Positions 1 to 11,069 are shown, counted from the first letter of the stretch. The stretch: 64,000 nucleotides of DNA from Branchipolynoe longqiensis (GCA_030323885.1 CM059192.1:63543593-63607592), one strand, 5' to 3'. The notes: a model not told the origin generated them from the sequence alone. Program-made: numbers and translations.

Positions 1-908
1 CGCCAGTCGCCTCTCTCCTTGATCTCCTCCTCCGACGCCCCTGATAGCCTGAGGAAGGTCGCCCCACCCCGCCTGAGGCTGTGAGACGAGAAGTCAGCCG
101 ATGGTAGTCCGGCTGCGGTACATGCCACCTTCAGTACCGCTGCATAGTATGCATATGTCAGTGGGACCGAGTGTCCCGCTCTAGGTATCCTAAAGACCCG
201 AGCATCCAGGGGGGCGGGGCACTGCTCCATATGCCTTTTGACCCAGAACACCGCGCATAATTCTTTATTCGCAACTTTTGCCACGGGGATTCTATGCACC
301 CGTTCTCTGAACTGATTGGCCTTCGACTTTCTCACACAGACCAGCATCCCCCATGGATAGAACTCCAGGTCCTCGCGGAGTAGGGCTGCATCTGAATTTG
401 TCACATGCGCTTTGCGAAGCAGGGCTCTGAACGAGAGCAGCATGGCTGCCCTAACGGCCATGTGGCCCCTGGACGGGAACAACACTGCAAACAACTTAAT
501 TAACTCGTAGGGTAAGATAGGAGCTGCTTGCTTTACCGCATCACCTTTCAGCCTGCGGATGCCCGCCAGACACTTTTTTATAAGGTGGTCACCGTAGTTT
601 ATAGGAGGACAACCTAAGTCCTTCAAATGGTTGTTTAGGCCGCTGAGATAGTTCTTTATGGACGAGTAGCACAACCGCCGCGCTAGATATGACATATATA
701 GGCACACCTGGTCTGAATAGCATGGGTATGGGCATAGCTGGCCCTCGAATACTTCACAGAAGGTGATATAAGATTTAACCTGCACAGTCCGAACCGCTAC
801 AGTCGAGCTTGCGTAGTGGTTCCTAACATAGTTATGGCGCTCTTCCAGGAGTTTCTGCCAACCTGAAGCGAGATTAACAGCTGAATAGGTGGTGACAACA
901 CATAGCAT
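1..908 (-). CDS. Tyrosine recombinase of YR retrotransposon (partial, no stop in window)
   Basis: Reading minus from an ATG at 908 there is an open frame to the window edge, about 302 codons. It has an N-terminal helical core-binding region, then a conserved FRALLRKAH segment with the first catalytic arginine near residue 160, a lysine-rich strand (VRKSKAN), and the H-x-x-R box HSLRRGG near residue 273, followed by EEEIKERGDWR. The catalytic tyrosine should lie just beyond the edge. The role is inserting the circular or linear cDNA by site-specific recombination. The start is uncertain: the frame overlaps the RNase H stop (874-876) by 33 bases, so translation may be coupled. The enzyme looks intact as far as it is visible. 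Confidence 0.85.
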   Translation of the reverse strand, partial: MLCVVTTYSAVNLASGWQKLLEERHNYVRNHYASSTVAVRTVQVKSYITFCEVFEGQLCPYPCYSDQVCLYMSYLARRLCYSSIKNYLSGLNNHLKDLGCPPINYGDHLIKKCLAGIRRLKGDAVKQAAPILPYELIKLFAVLFPSRGHMAVRAAMLLSFRALLRKAHVTNSDAALLREDLEFYPWGMLVCVRKSKANQFRERVHRIPVAKVANKELCAVFWVKRHMEQCPAPLDARVFRIPRAGHSVPLTYAYYAAVLKVACTAAGLPSADFSSHSLRRGGATFLRLSGASEEEIKERGDW

Positions 909-2972
909 CAATCTGATCAGCATCCCTAATGCGTGCGATGCTCTGGAACTTATCCAGCCGACTTAGGCTGTCACAAATCACATTTGATTTAGTGTTCACA
1001 TAGACCGATTGTACGTCAAAATTAAATGTTATTGAAGCCCAAAATATCAGGCGCAACCATGTCATCGTTATTTTGTTCTTACTTCGGCCTGAGTTCAAGG
1101 CGGCCATCACCTGCGTATTGTCAGTGACGAACACTACCGTCCGATTCTTCCAGGCCTCTCCCCAGCGCCTAACATCCACCAACACGGGCCACATTTCCAG
1201 AAATTTATGTTATCGGACCTGCACCCCTCATCATTGGCATAGACGAAGTGATGCCCCAACCATTTTTGTAGCTCTTTGGATGCCTTGAAGTCGAAAGCGC
1301 CCGCCACCCAGTCCTCCCCATGTAAAGCACCAAACCCAAATTTGGATGAGTCGCTGTACACCGACATTACTGGTTCTGCCGAGGGGATGATACTCGCTTT
1401 CCCATTGAACTTAGAAGCAAATTCTAACCACCACTTTAGGTCCAGCCTGAAGTCATCATTTAGTCTCACCTTATGGGTGGCTTTCTTGGCAGAGGCTATC
1501 AAGTCGTATACCCTCCTAGAGAAGGTCCTCCCACCATGCACAACTTTACAGCAGTGGGCAAGGACGCCCCCCAGGCATTCCAGCTCTAGCCTCGTCGCCT
1601 TCCTTTTCCTCAAGAACATGTTGAGTTGGGCTACCAGCTTAGCTAACTTATCATCTGGGAGATGCAGCTCCATAGCTAACGAATCTATATCTATACCCAG
1701 GAATCTGGTTATTTGGGCAGGGGGCGTTAATTTGCGGAAACTCACATAAAATCCCAGCCTTCTCAAGATCGCTACCAGTGCCCGCTGTGCGTCAGTACAG
1801 CCCTCAATCGTGCGGCTCACGACACAAAAGTCATCTAGGTAATTTACACATTCTTCAAAGCCTTCCCGGACCATGCAGCGGACAACAAAATCACTGATCT
1901 TGGAGAAGACGTAAGGGCTACTGCTGAGCCCCATGCACAGGCGATTATTCCTTAGATGTACCCGGCCCTGGCCAAAATCCCAGCTCAAGCCCTGACGCTC
2001 CCTGCTGGCAGGGTGGATATTTACAGCCCTATAGGCGTTAGATATATCTATCGTGGACATATAGTCCCCCTGCTGCAGTAACTGTGTGACGGTCTCTACA
2101 GAATTATAGCTGAAGTTTGTCCTGCAGGACCTGGTGTGTTCGTTCACACAGAACCCAGTTGGGCTGGAGCAATCAACAATCGCTCTGAAGTCATCGTGCC
2201 CCTTTGGCACGGCCCCCATCGGGTGGACACATAAACATGGCTCATCGACTATGCACACCAGACTCGCAGCGATCTCCCTCTGCAGCCTATCGCTCATCAA
2301 CTTACCCGTGGTACTCTTAGTTATAGATGAGTAGTTACCCTGAAAGTAACAACTAACACAATCCGGGTCGATTACCCGGTACCCAAAACATGAACCCCTG
2401 AGGATATACTCCCAGTCAGGGTCCGTGTCACCTCGGCACATCGCCTTGGCATAGATACGACACGGCTTTAACTGCGTGCAGGCACCCCCAATATCATGCC
2501 TACAGTCACAAGCGCCTTGCAAACATCTAGCAAAGACACTGATACATTTATTAACTGAACTATCACCATCTTGGTCTTTGACCCACAAGGAACAGTGTAG
2601 GTCATCATTAGGTACACTTAAATTATCTGGCCCGACCACCCGCAACCAGTCGGTATTACCGTTGCCCATGCCCGGGTATTCAATGTCCGTGTACGCACTG
2701 TCCGAGTCCCCGCTGTTAACAACATAAATATTATTTTTTGCACAATCGACGGTAACATAGTCTGCAACACAAATTAGTACAGGCTCATTAAGCAAGGCGG
2801 TGCCTAAATTATTGGCACAGCCATCATCAACCATCTGCGGGACATTTTTGGAGCCAGGTGAATCGCGCGCCACATCTTGGGCGCCATCTTGGAAGCCGCT
2901 CATATCCGCGCGAAATTCAAAGTCAACTAGGTCAACGGTCCCCGACGCACCACTTTCAACAGGCGTGCACAC
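874..2972 (-). CDS. Reverse transcriptase / RNase H polyprotein with a -1 frame step
   Basis: The first frame (2972-1134) carries a Cys-rich leader, then the RT: FRAIVDCSSPTGF, STIDISNAYRAV, and the catalytic YLDDF near residue 377. A connection domain and the first RNase H aspartate follow (SVYSDSSKFGFGAL, about residue 536). The rest of RNase H, with the E (FLEMWPVLV), D (VTDNTQVM) and final D (CDSLSRL), is in the -1 frame ending at 874. The switch falls at 1200-1206, where the sequence reads A AAT TTC. The listed 5' end is a GTG; there is no ATG near it, and the frame is continuous with gag through one TGA. Either a natural recoding site or a one-base deletion explains the step. Confidence 0.85.
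1200..1206 (-). promoter_or_regulatory. Candidate -1 frameshift heptamer A AAU UUC
   Basis: On the minus strand the seven bases read A AAT TTC in the incoming frame, a canonical X XXY YYZ slippery site. A -1 slip gives exactly the frame in which RNase H continues (next codons CTG GAA ATG TGG, LEMW). Loss of a single C from an ancestral TTC CTG would leave the same sequence, so this is a candidate only. Confidence 0.4.
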
Positions 2973-2975
2973 AAG

Positions 2976-4088
2976 TCAATTCTTTTTATTTTTGCAATCA
3001 TTTATCGGGTGGGAGCCTGATTTGCAGCTCAGGCACTTATGTTCATACTCGCATCGGCGCACACAGCACCCATCCTTGTTGTAGTTGTACGCATAGCAGA
3101 TCTTCCGGGAATTGTCATAGCTTTTACTCGCCTGTGTAGGCCTGGATGGTCGGCGTGCCTCTTTGTTGCTCCGCGTATTTTCCAAATTGAAGTACAGCAA
3201 CGATAGTTCATGATCGCCCATGGTGAACGCCTTCAGGCCAACATCCTTTACCTTGTCCCTGATTGCCTTATCATAACCACGATAGGCCTGATCTGTATAG
3301 GTTGCTGTAGAGGCATGCATGCACATATAAGCCACATGCCCGATATATCGCTCCAGATCTTCATATTCAAACCCGACTCGCCTCCCTCGTTTCATGCCCC
3401 AGACCAGGGCCGTGTAGACGAGCTCCATCACCGAAAGTTTTTTTAAACGCTTCTCGTTCATCGTGTATTTGTTTAAAGCGAACTTACTGCGCTTACGCCT
3501 CCTCCTTCGCCTTCTGCCAGAGTCACTGTCTGACCCTGAGCCGTCCTCCGAGCTGCTGTCTGTAGGGGAATCGTCCGGGTCCCCGGCCGCCTCTGCCTTT
3601 TTCTTCTTCCCGGACAGCTTCTTCTTCGTCGTCGGCACCACCGTCACTGCCTCCTCCTCCGGCGATCCGGCGTCCAAGACCGCACGCAGCTCCTTCTTAC
3701 GGCGCTCTCGCGCCCTCGCCGCCACCAGCCGCCTCAGCTCCCTCTCCTCGTCATCCTCCTCGTAGTCTTCCACCACGAGGCGTGAACCCTCACCGGCGCG
3801 CCGCGTCGAAGAAACCGGCGCCACCAACTTCTCACCCGCCTCCGCGGCATCCTCCTCGCCCGATGAAGGCAGCTCCGCCTTTACCGACCGCTTGCTAGTC
3901 CTTGTCCGCTTGCACTTACTGCCCCGGGGGGGGCTCGTGCTCCTCCCCACATGCCGCACATATATCGACCGGCATCTCGCCCGATATGTAGGTAGGTACG
4001 CATGTAGGTACGTCAGCCTCAAGCTAGAACTCGGGTTCAAATGGGCCGAGTATACAGGAAAGCCGTTGGAGCTGGAGGGTCCGCGCAT
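2976..4088 (-). CDS. Gag-like nucleocapsid protein of YR retrotransposon
   Basis: About 370 codons. The N-terminal half is low complexity: Lys/Arg/Glu/Ser-rich with acidic and basic runs (EDYEEDDEERE, GRRRRRRRKRSK), probably a nuclear signal. The C-terminal half has a compact helical segment (LKKLSVMELVYTALVWG), then a CCCH-type finger (C-x8-C-x5-C-x3-H near residue 330) followed directly by a C-x2-C-x4-H-x4-C zinc knuckle (CLSCKSGSHPINDC). The product should bind the element RNA. The true start is unclear; several Met codons lie before the charged region. It ends with TGA (2978-2976), and pol continues in the same frame with CTT GTG, so readthrough or reinitiation could make Gag-Pol. Confidence 0.75.
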   Translation of the reverse strand: MRGPSSSNGFPVYSAHLNPSSSLRLTYLHAYLPTYRARCRSIYVRHVGRSTSPPRGSKCKRTRTSKRSVKAELPSSGEEDAAEAGEKLVAPVSSTRRAGEGSRLVVEDYEEDDEERELRRLVAARARERRKKELRAVLDAGSPEEEAVTVVPTTKKKLSGKKKKAEAAGDPDDSPTDSSSEDGSGSDSDSGRRRRRRRKRSKFALNKYTMNEKRLKKLSVMELVYTALVWGMKRGRRVGFEYEDLERYIGHVAYMCMHASTATYTDQAYRGYDKAIRDKVKDVGLKAFTMGDHELSLLYFNLENTRSNKEARRPSRPTQASKSYDNSRKICYAYNYNKDGCCVRRCEYEHKCLSCKSGSHPINDCKNKKN

Positions 4089-4110
4089 GCGCCTGAGGTG
4101 TTACCCGAAA

Positions 4111-4181
4111 TAGACTTGCCTCAGTCCTCCTAGCGAGCACTGGAGGCGCAAGACACAGGGAGGCTAGACTTGCCTCAGTCC
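4111..4181. repeat. 17 bp direct repeat upstream of gag
   Basis: The 17-mer TAGACTTGCCTCAGTCC occurs at 4111-4127 and 4165-4181, a 54-base period, just upstream of the minus-strand gag. It may belong to the element leader or terminal repeat. Confidence 0.5.
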
Positions 4182-4673
4182 CCTCGCCGAACTGCCCCGC
4201 CGGCCCAGCAGCGTGTGGGGGTAGCGGGTTCGAATCCCCCCACCCGATATGCCACAGAGGGAGGGTTCCATCCTGAATAATATTTGTATAAATGCTTTAT
4301 ACCACACATATATATATATATGGCATAACATTTCGATGCTAAATATATATAATACACAAATACATATCATTTATTTTACTCCTGTTTAATGCAATTAATG
4401 TATCGCCGACACTACAGTATTGTTATAGTGATAAAAGAACTTAGCAGGGTAAATAAATTCATCACTAAAAAAAACAAAAAAACATCAATAACAAATTAAA
4501 TAAAGATTCTACTATGTAAACCAGCGGGTAAAATGCTTACTCAGCGTTGTGATGGATGCTAGACGCTGGACCGGAAGTGTCTGTGAGATGCTGTTGTTGT
4601 TGAGGATGAGAGCCTTCAGTTCTGAATATAAGACAGACAGGTTTACCGGGGGCTGCTACTATTCACACATGTA
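4182..4673. other. No gene seen; AT-rich spacer
   Basis: It contains a tRNA T-arm-like stretch (GGGTTCGAATCCCC near 4224), a short TA run at 4307-4322 and A-rich sequence. No coding or mobile domain is visible. Confidence 0.4.
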
Positions 4674-4734
4674 AATGTACCACAGGCACCGGGCGCGGTG
4701 GTCGAATCGGCAGAGCGTGGGCCTCGCGTGCAGC

Positions 4735-4890
4735 ACCATGACCCGATATCCAACTCAGTTACATTATCTTAACACTGGGCTAACCAGTCCTTGCCCTATC
4801 CTATTAATGCCAAAAGCTAGGCTCGGAAATGACAAGTATCAATTTTATAAGTCGTTGGTTTGACTCGACTGGGAACCTAATTCTCGATCT
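4735..4890 (-). mobile_element. SINE fragment (tRNA-derived family 1), minus strand
   Basis: The reverse complement matches the middle of the SINE best seen at 22279-22623: the GAGTCAAACCAATGACTT block, GATACTTGTCA, and TTAATAGGATAGGGCAAGGA. A tRNA-like stretch GTGGTCGAATCGGCAGAGCG (about 4690) lies beside it in the opposite sense, so the copy is rearranged. Confidence 0.6.
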
Positions 4891-5097
4891 ACCCAAACTG
4901 CTCTCAAACTACAAACCCCATATCGGGCAAAAACTGCAACGTGCATTGCCTGCCACATTATTACTCTGATACAGGGACGCCTTCTATTCGACTGAATAAC
5001 ACTAGTACCATATCAAATCACCAGAATATAGGTCCACAGTGAATAACAAAGAAGCTCTGCAAATGTGTAATAACACACAAAAGACTATTTTACATAC

Positions 5098-5292
5098 AAT
5101 ATAGATAGATTAGAGGGCCGTGTGGGGGAATATAGATAGATTAGAGGGGCGTGTGGGGGAATATAGATAGATTAGAGGGGCGTGTGGGGGAATATAGATA
5201 GATTAGAGGGGTGTGTGGGGGAATATCGATAGATTGGACGGGTGTGTGGGGGAATATCGATAGATTAGATGGGGGGGGGGGGGGTTTCAAGG
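5098..5292. repeat. 31 bp minisatellite, about 6 units
   Basis: The unit core TAGATAGATTAGAGGGG plus a GTGTGGGGG tail repeats at 5102, 5133, 5164 and onward with a 31-base period. It ends in a G homopolymer near 5270-5284 that may be length-unstable or mis-sequenced. Confidence 0.9.
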
Positions 5293-5369
5293 TTATTATT
5301 GCCGGAAGTGATAGTGAGGATAAGCTCTCACTACCTATAAAGTACTTTCTCATGGCATGCGTATCAAAC

Positions 5370-8300
5370 AGCCTCTGATAACCAAGTCCAACTCCCGGCC
5401 TTCACGAGGCGAAACTGTTTCTACTGACGGGAGAAGGGGCAAAGGCGGATCTCTGGCGCCTCAAAACCAGATGCTTCGGGCAGGTGGGGCTCGTCAATCT
5501 TGGCTGACTGCTCATCTAGGAGAAGGTAAACTCTGATTTAAAACCCCCGCTGCCGTGCGGCTAGTCCCATTTATGGGAAGACCAGAAGTTGGTAGTGCAC
5601 ACCAGCGGCCATACCGACTCAATTGTCGGCCTAAACTAAGTGCGGTGCACATCAACTTTGTTGGTGTGGTCAGGGGATGTCACCCCTTCAAGTGCATGAA
5701 GACTGGAGCAGCAGATGAGTTAGAAGATCAATAGCTTTGAAGGTGTAACAGCAAGATGATGTGGCTCATCAGGGCACACTCTGACAAAGATGAGTAAGTG
5801 GCCAGTCACCTTGGAAAGGAAGGGGAACCTACCAAGTATTTACCCATAGTAAGCAATGGTAATTAATGGAAACAAATTTAGAGATGGAGACAACTCTGGT
5901 CCCTCTGCGGGGAAGCCTTCTAATAGCTACAGTGGAGGCACCTTTCCTTCAACTATTAAGAAACCTAGTAATGACAATGTAAACCCAAAGCCTAAAATAG
6001 GAAGGTATGCATCTGATGTCAGGCAACTGAAAACTGGAGGAAAGGTGCTAAAGATTGGTACATGGAATGTACGAACATTGTACAAACCAGGCCGATATGA
6101 CAACCTGAAAGTGGAAATGACAGCGCTAAACCTTGACATCCTAGGTATAGCTGAGACGAGATGGACGGGTGACGGGAGGATAGGTGATAGTGAGGTAGAT
6201 ATGATATATTCTGGAGATGAAAAACATCAGTATGGCGTTGGAATTATGATGAAGAAGTCCATTGCCGCCACAATGATTGGATTCTGGCCAGTATCTGACA
6301 GAATTATTATGATGAAGCTGAGGGGAAAACCGTTCAATATAAACATTCTGCAAGTTTATGCACCAACCTCAGATCACGATGATGAAGAAGTCAACGAGTT
6401 CTATGACAGCATCAAAAAGGTAATGGAATACACCAAGTCTGGAGAAATAACAATTGTTATGGGCGATTGGAATGCGAAAGTTGGAGAACAACATGAATAT
6501 CCAGTAACAGGAAGATTTGGCTTAGGTGAGAGAAATGATCGTGGTGAATACTTGATAAATTTCTGTTTGACATCAAAACTAGTAATTGCTAACACCTTAT
6601 TTGAACATCCAAAGAGAAGACTATATACATGGAAGAGCCCTGGTGATGTATGTCGGAACCAGATCGATTACATTCTTGTCAACCAACGATATCGAAATTG
6701 TATCAAACAGGCAAGGACATATCCAGGTGCTGACATATGTTCGGATCATAATCCAGTAGTAATCAGTATGGTAGTGAAATTGAAACAGCAGAACAAAATT
6801 AACAACAACATTCAAATGGATATGAACATATAAACGCATGTCAGAAGAAAAAAAAAAAACACCGGTGCAAAATACAGAACTAAGTATAATGTCTCTGTTC
6901 ATAACAAATTCAGTGTACTGATGAATGAAGAAACTCCTCAGAGAGAGTATAACAACATTGAAATGGAATGGGAAGCTCTCAGAGAAAGCATGGTCAAGTC
7001 AGCAGAGGAGGTGTTACCAAATAAAAAACGAGAGACAAAGCAATCATGGATGACGCAAACCATACTAGAAAAGATGGCAGAAAGGAAGAAAGTGAAAACC
7101 ACTGATCCACCTAAATACAAACACCTGAAGAATGAAATAGAAGATGAATGCAAAAAAGCTAAAGATGAATGGTGGAATAAGAAGTGTGAAGTAGTGGAAC
7201 AACTTGAGTCTCAACATCGTTCAAGAGAGATGCACAAGAAAGTGAAAGAGATAACAGGTCAAGGATACAGACAGAGAAGCAGTAAATGTATCAAGAACAA
7301 AGACGGCAAAATGCTCTTTGAAGAAGATGAAATAAAGTCCAGATGGGAAGAATATGTAAACGAACTATACAATGATGACAGAGGGAACCCACCCACAATT
7401 GAGAAAGAAGATGGGAATATTATATTAATATCAGAGGTTGAGAAGGCTATCAATGATCTAAAGGCAGGTAAGGCTCCTGGAAGTGACCAGATAACATCAG
7501 AAATGATAAAAGGACTAGATGAAGTGGGGATTCAAATCATTCATAAGCTAGTAACTGACATCTATGAGACTGGATTTATACCATTGAATATGAATGAATC
7601 CATATTTGTACGACTCCCAAAGAAGCTAAAACCAACATTGTGTACTGAGTACAGAACACTAAGCCTGATGAGTCATATGTTGAAGATGATCCTGAAAATA
7701 ATTTTACTGAGAAACAGACAGAAAATTGAAGAACAAATCAGTAACGTACAAAGTGGGTTTATATCTGGAAGAGGTACACGTGAAGGGATTTTCAATATGA
7801 GAATGATTTGTGAACGTTATTGTGAAGTGAACCAGGATGTTTATGCCTGCTTTATTGACTATGAGAAGGCCTTCGACCGAGTCAATCATGAAATGTTAAT
7901 CAAATGTTTACAAGATATTGGTGTCAATGGCAAAGACATTAAACTAATTGTGAACTTATACTGGACACAACGTGCATTTATAAAAATGGAGCAGGGCCTA
8001 TCGGATGAAGTTATGATTAAACGAGGAGTTCGACAGGGGTGTGTATTGTCACCATGTCTATTTAACCTGTACACAGAGATGATTTTCAGACACATTGAAG
8101 ATTGCAAGGGAGTGACAATAGGTGGCATGAACGTCAACAATCTTAGATATGCCGATGACAGTGTAATACTAGCAGACAGTGAGAAAAACCTACAAGATAT
8201 AGTGAATAGAATCAATAAAGCTGGAATACTATTCAACATGAAGATGAATGCCAGGAAGACCAAAACAATGGTTATAAGTAAAAAGACAGATAAACCAAAT

Positions 8301-8936
8301 GTCAATATAACCATAGATGGCACAAACATAGAACAAGTATCCGAATTCATATATCTCGGACAAAAGATTACAAATGATGGGAGATGTGAGGAAGAAATTA
8401 AAAGAAGGATAACAATAGCCCGAACAACATTCTCCAAAATGTATAGAGTGTTAACATCAAGTAAGATATTAATACAAACAAGGAAGCGTATTCTTCAGTG
8501 TTATGTGTGGTCTACTCTAATGTATGGGGCAGAGACATGGACAATCTCTAAGAAAATGTACAAACGTTTAGCAGCATTTGAGATGTGGACTTATCGAAGG
8601 ATGATGAAAATATCATGGACAAAGAAGATCACCAACAAAGAAGTTCTCAGAAAAATTAAAAATAAGAAAAGCTTGTTTGCCACTATACAGACAAAGAAAC
8701 TTATTTATTTTGGCCACATCATTCGTCAGAGTTCAATATACCGTACATTGTTGGAAGGGAAGGTGAATGGCAGCAGAGGGAGAGGGAGACCAAGAACATC
8801 ATGGTTTACAAATATTTCACAGTGGACAGGCTTGAATTATTCACAGTCTATCAGAACAGCACAACATCGGGACAAGTGGAGAACCATTGCATCCAACCCT
8901 CGACTAGAGGATGGAACTATTGATTGATTGAGAGTC
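5370..8936 (+). mobile_element. RTE-clade LINE, near full length
   Basis: A 5' UTR of about 480 bases, one long coding frame with an apurinic endonuclease and reverse transcriptase, and a 3' end with TGATTGATTGA, the short tandem tail typical of RTE elements. The assembly gap starts at the tail, so the 3' target-site duplication is not visible. The 5' boundary near 5370 is an estimate from where the minisatellite and AT-rich flank end. Confidence 0.85.
5856..8927 (+). pseudogene. RTE endonuclease-reverse transcriptase, one in-frame stop
   Basis: The product would nick target DNA and prime cDNA synthesis there. The endonuclease motifs are all visible: GTWNVRTL (about residue 68), ETRWTG (99), GDWNAKVG (203), SDHNPV (296). 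The RT has FIDYEKAFD, RGVRQGCVLSPCLFNLY and the catalytic LRYADD at 8143-8160, then the C-terminal thumb-like region ending in RDKWRT. The two halves (5856-6830 and 6921-8927) are in the same frame, and the only interruption is a TAA at 6831-6833. The poly-A run at 6847-6859 keeps the frame. Domain order and length match RTE/BovB-type elements. A single nonsense change therefore separates this copy from an open frame of about 1,020 codons. Confidence 0.9.
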
Positions 8937-9433
8937 NNNNNNNNNNNNNNNNNNNNNNNNNNNNNNNNNNNNNNNNNNNNNNNNNNNNNNNNNNNNNNNN
9001 NNNNNNNNNNNNNNNNNNNNNNNNNNNNNNNNNNNNNNNNNNNNNNNNNNNNNNNNNNNNNNNNNNNNNNNNNNNNNNNNNNNNNNNNNNNNNNNNNNNN
9101 NNNNNNNNNNNNNNNNNNNNNNNNNNNNNNNNNNNNNNNNNNNNNNNNNNNNNNNNNNNNNNNNNNNNNNNNNNNNNNNNNNNNNNNNNNNNNNNNNNNN
9201 NNNNNNNNNNNNNNNNNNNNNNNNNNNNNNNNNNNNNNNNNNNNNNNNNNNNNNNNNNNNNNNNNNNNNNNNNNNNNNNNNNNNNNNNNNNNNNNNNNNN
9301 NNNNNNNNNNNNNNNNNNNNNNNNNNNNNNNNNNNNNNNNNNNNNNNNNNNNNNNNNNNNNNNNNNNNNNNNNNNNNNNNNNNNNNNNNNNNNNNNNNNN
9401 NNNNNNNNNNNNNNNNNNNNNNNNNNNNNNNNN
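8937..9433. other. Assembly gap (Ns)
   Basis: 497 unresolved bases. The gap hides the 3' junction of the RTE element and the 5' part of the GC-rich YR element. Confidence 0.99.
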
Positions 9434-10397
9434 GCCCCGGCCTCTAGGTTTCCCCTCTGCCGAGGTCGCCGACGTCGCCCGCCACCGGCTCGCAGCGCTC
9501 GCCCCGGCGACTTGGAGAAACCGCCGCCGCCAAGCCGAGGACTTCGTGGCCTACGCAGTCGCCCGAGGCGTGGACCCCCTCGCGCCGTCAGCCTTCGACG
9601 TCGCCGCCTTCACCGCCTTCCTCTTCGGCCGCGCCCTTGCCCCGGGTGGAGGGGGCGGGGAGCCTCACCTCGGGCTTCGACGCTCGCCTCGCCAAGGACG
9701 TGTGTCAGGGGGGGGGGGGGGGAACGCACCTCCACGCACGTCCCGTGCCAGGCCCCTCCCCTGACGCACCATCACCTTGCTCTCGCCATCACCCACCTCA
9801 CGCGAGCGGGCCCTGCTTCCCTCGTGCCTCGGGCCGCCCTCCTCCTCGGGTACTTCGGGATGCTCCGGCAGTCGAACCTTCCAGCCCCGAGGGTTGGGGC
9901 GGCCCCCATACCCTCACCCGTTCTGACGTCCGCCCCACGCCCGGGGGCCTCCGGCTTCTCATTAGGAGCTCCAAGACCATCTCCGGCCCCTCGGGCGCGG
10001 TCGCCCTCTTCGTGCCTGCCACCCCGGGCTCGACCCTCTGCCCCGTCTCGGCCTGGCACAGTGCCCTCGCCCAGTCCCCGGCACCTCCCGACGCGCCGGC
10101 CTTCATCATGCCCTCCGGCCGGCCCCTCGACCCGCGCTCCCTCACCGCACTCCTGAGGGGCGCCCTGCAGGCCCAGGGGGTGCCGGCCCCCGATACCTAC
10201 ACTCTCCACAGCCTCCGCCGAGGCGCCGCGCAAACCTGCCAGCGCGCCGGGGTGCCCCTCGCGGAGATCATGGCCCAGGGCACCTGGACCTCTGAGGCGG
10301 TGCATTCATACGTGCCACGCCTCGCCCCCTCGGGCGCGCCTCGAGCCCTCTCCTCCGCCTTGGTGGAGGGCTCCTCGGCGCCCCCCCCCCTCACATG
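9434..10397 (+). pseudogene. Tyrosine recombinase, frameshifted
   Basis: The N-terminal core-binding region is recognisable (TWRNRRRQAEDFVAYAVA from about 9510). The catalytic domain follows with YFGMLRQSNL (first Arg), the H-x-x-R box LHSLRRGAAQ (about 10203-10232), and GTWTSEAVHSYV holding the presumed catalytic Tyr. The pieces lie in three frames: one to about 9690, a second for the ALAITHLTRAGP...LRQSNL stretch, a third from the SPEGWGGPHTL stretch on. The breaks fall near G and C homopolymers (9711-9722), so some may be assembly errors. The very high GC (about 70%) contrasts with the AT-rich DIRS copies beside it. Confidence 0.8.
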
Positions 10398-10537
10398 AAC
10401 TCATAAGAGATCGAACTCTGACTTTGCCCCTGGGCCTTATACATAGTTATTTTCTATTGCTCTCCTGCTCCTCATGAGCTGCTCACTGTATTTTGTTATG
10501 TATATTTTTCTCACTGTATTTTGTTATGTTTCTGCCG

Positions 10538-10559
10538 GAGGCGTCCCAATAAACGCCTC
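10538..10559 (+). terminator. Poly(A) signal in a hairpin loop (B1)
   Basis: GAGGCGT and ACGCCTC form a perfect 7 bp stem around the loop CCCAATAA, so AATAAA (10548-10553) is presented at the loop edge. The same structure recurs at 11070, 32953 and 33488. Confidence 0.7.
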
Positions 10560-11069
10560 TTCTTCCACTTCCGCCTTGCCTTCCTTTTCGCGCATCGGTC
10601 GTAATGCGAGCATTGCACTTGATGCGTGGAGAGGAAGAGACCGTCCCCCCCCCCCCCCCCCGGGCTGTCGCACAGCATTCGCGCCTCCCTCGACGTCCGC
10701 CTCTCAGCTTTCTCCCTCGCCCTCCCCCGGCCTCGCTGCTTTCACACCTCCCCTGCCATCGCCCTCCTGCTTTCCCTTATAAGGCCGCCCGCCGGCCTCC
10801 CTCAGTCACTCGCCTTCCAAGCCTCCTCGACGCTCTGCCTTTCTCTTCCACCCACTCACCCAACTCTCTTTTAAAACCTCCTCTTTCTTTCAGCTGGTGG
10901 AGGGCTCCTCGGCGCCCCCCCCTCACATGAACTCATAAGAGATCGAACTCTGACTTTGCCCCTGGGCCTTATACATAGTTATTTTCTATTGCTCTCCTGC
11001 TCCTCGTGAGCTGCTCACTGTATTTTGTTATGTTTATTTTTCTCACTGTATTTTGTTATGTTTCTGCCG

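Larger units (their letters stand above)
1..4200 (-). mobile_element. YR retrotransposon (DIRS/Ngaro-like), 3' end off the window
   Basis: Gag, RT/RNase H and tyrosine recombinase follow each other on the minus strand with almost no spacing: gag ends at 2976, pol opens in the same frame right after the gag stop, and the YR overlaps the pol end by about 34 bases. This order and the YR in place of a DDE integrase define DIRS-superfamily (YR) retrotransposons. The reading frames are nearly free of damage, so the copy is probably young. The 3' terminus lies left of position 1 and I cannot see the terminal repeats that would separate Ngaro/PAT from DIRS types. The 5' edge near 4.2 kb is approximate. 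Confidence 0.85.

Noticed and set aside
1276..1749. 157-codon plus-strand frame
   Set aside because: Antisense shadow of the RT/RNase H gene.
4189..4260. Possible tRNA gene (GGGTTCGAATCC with pairing arms)
   Set aside because: Only the T-arm is convincing; I could not fold acceptor, D and anticodon arms.
9637..10398. Long alternative frames on both strands of the GC-rich element
   Set aside because: High GC leaves few stops; only the frames with YR motifs are meaningful.
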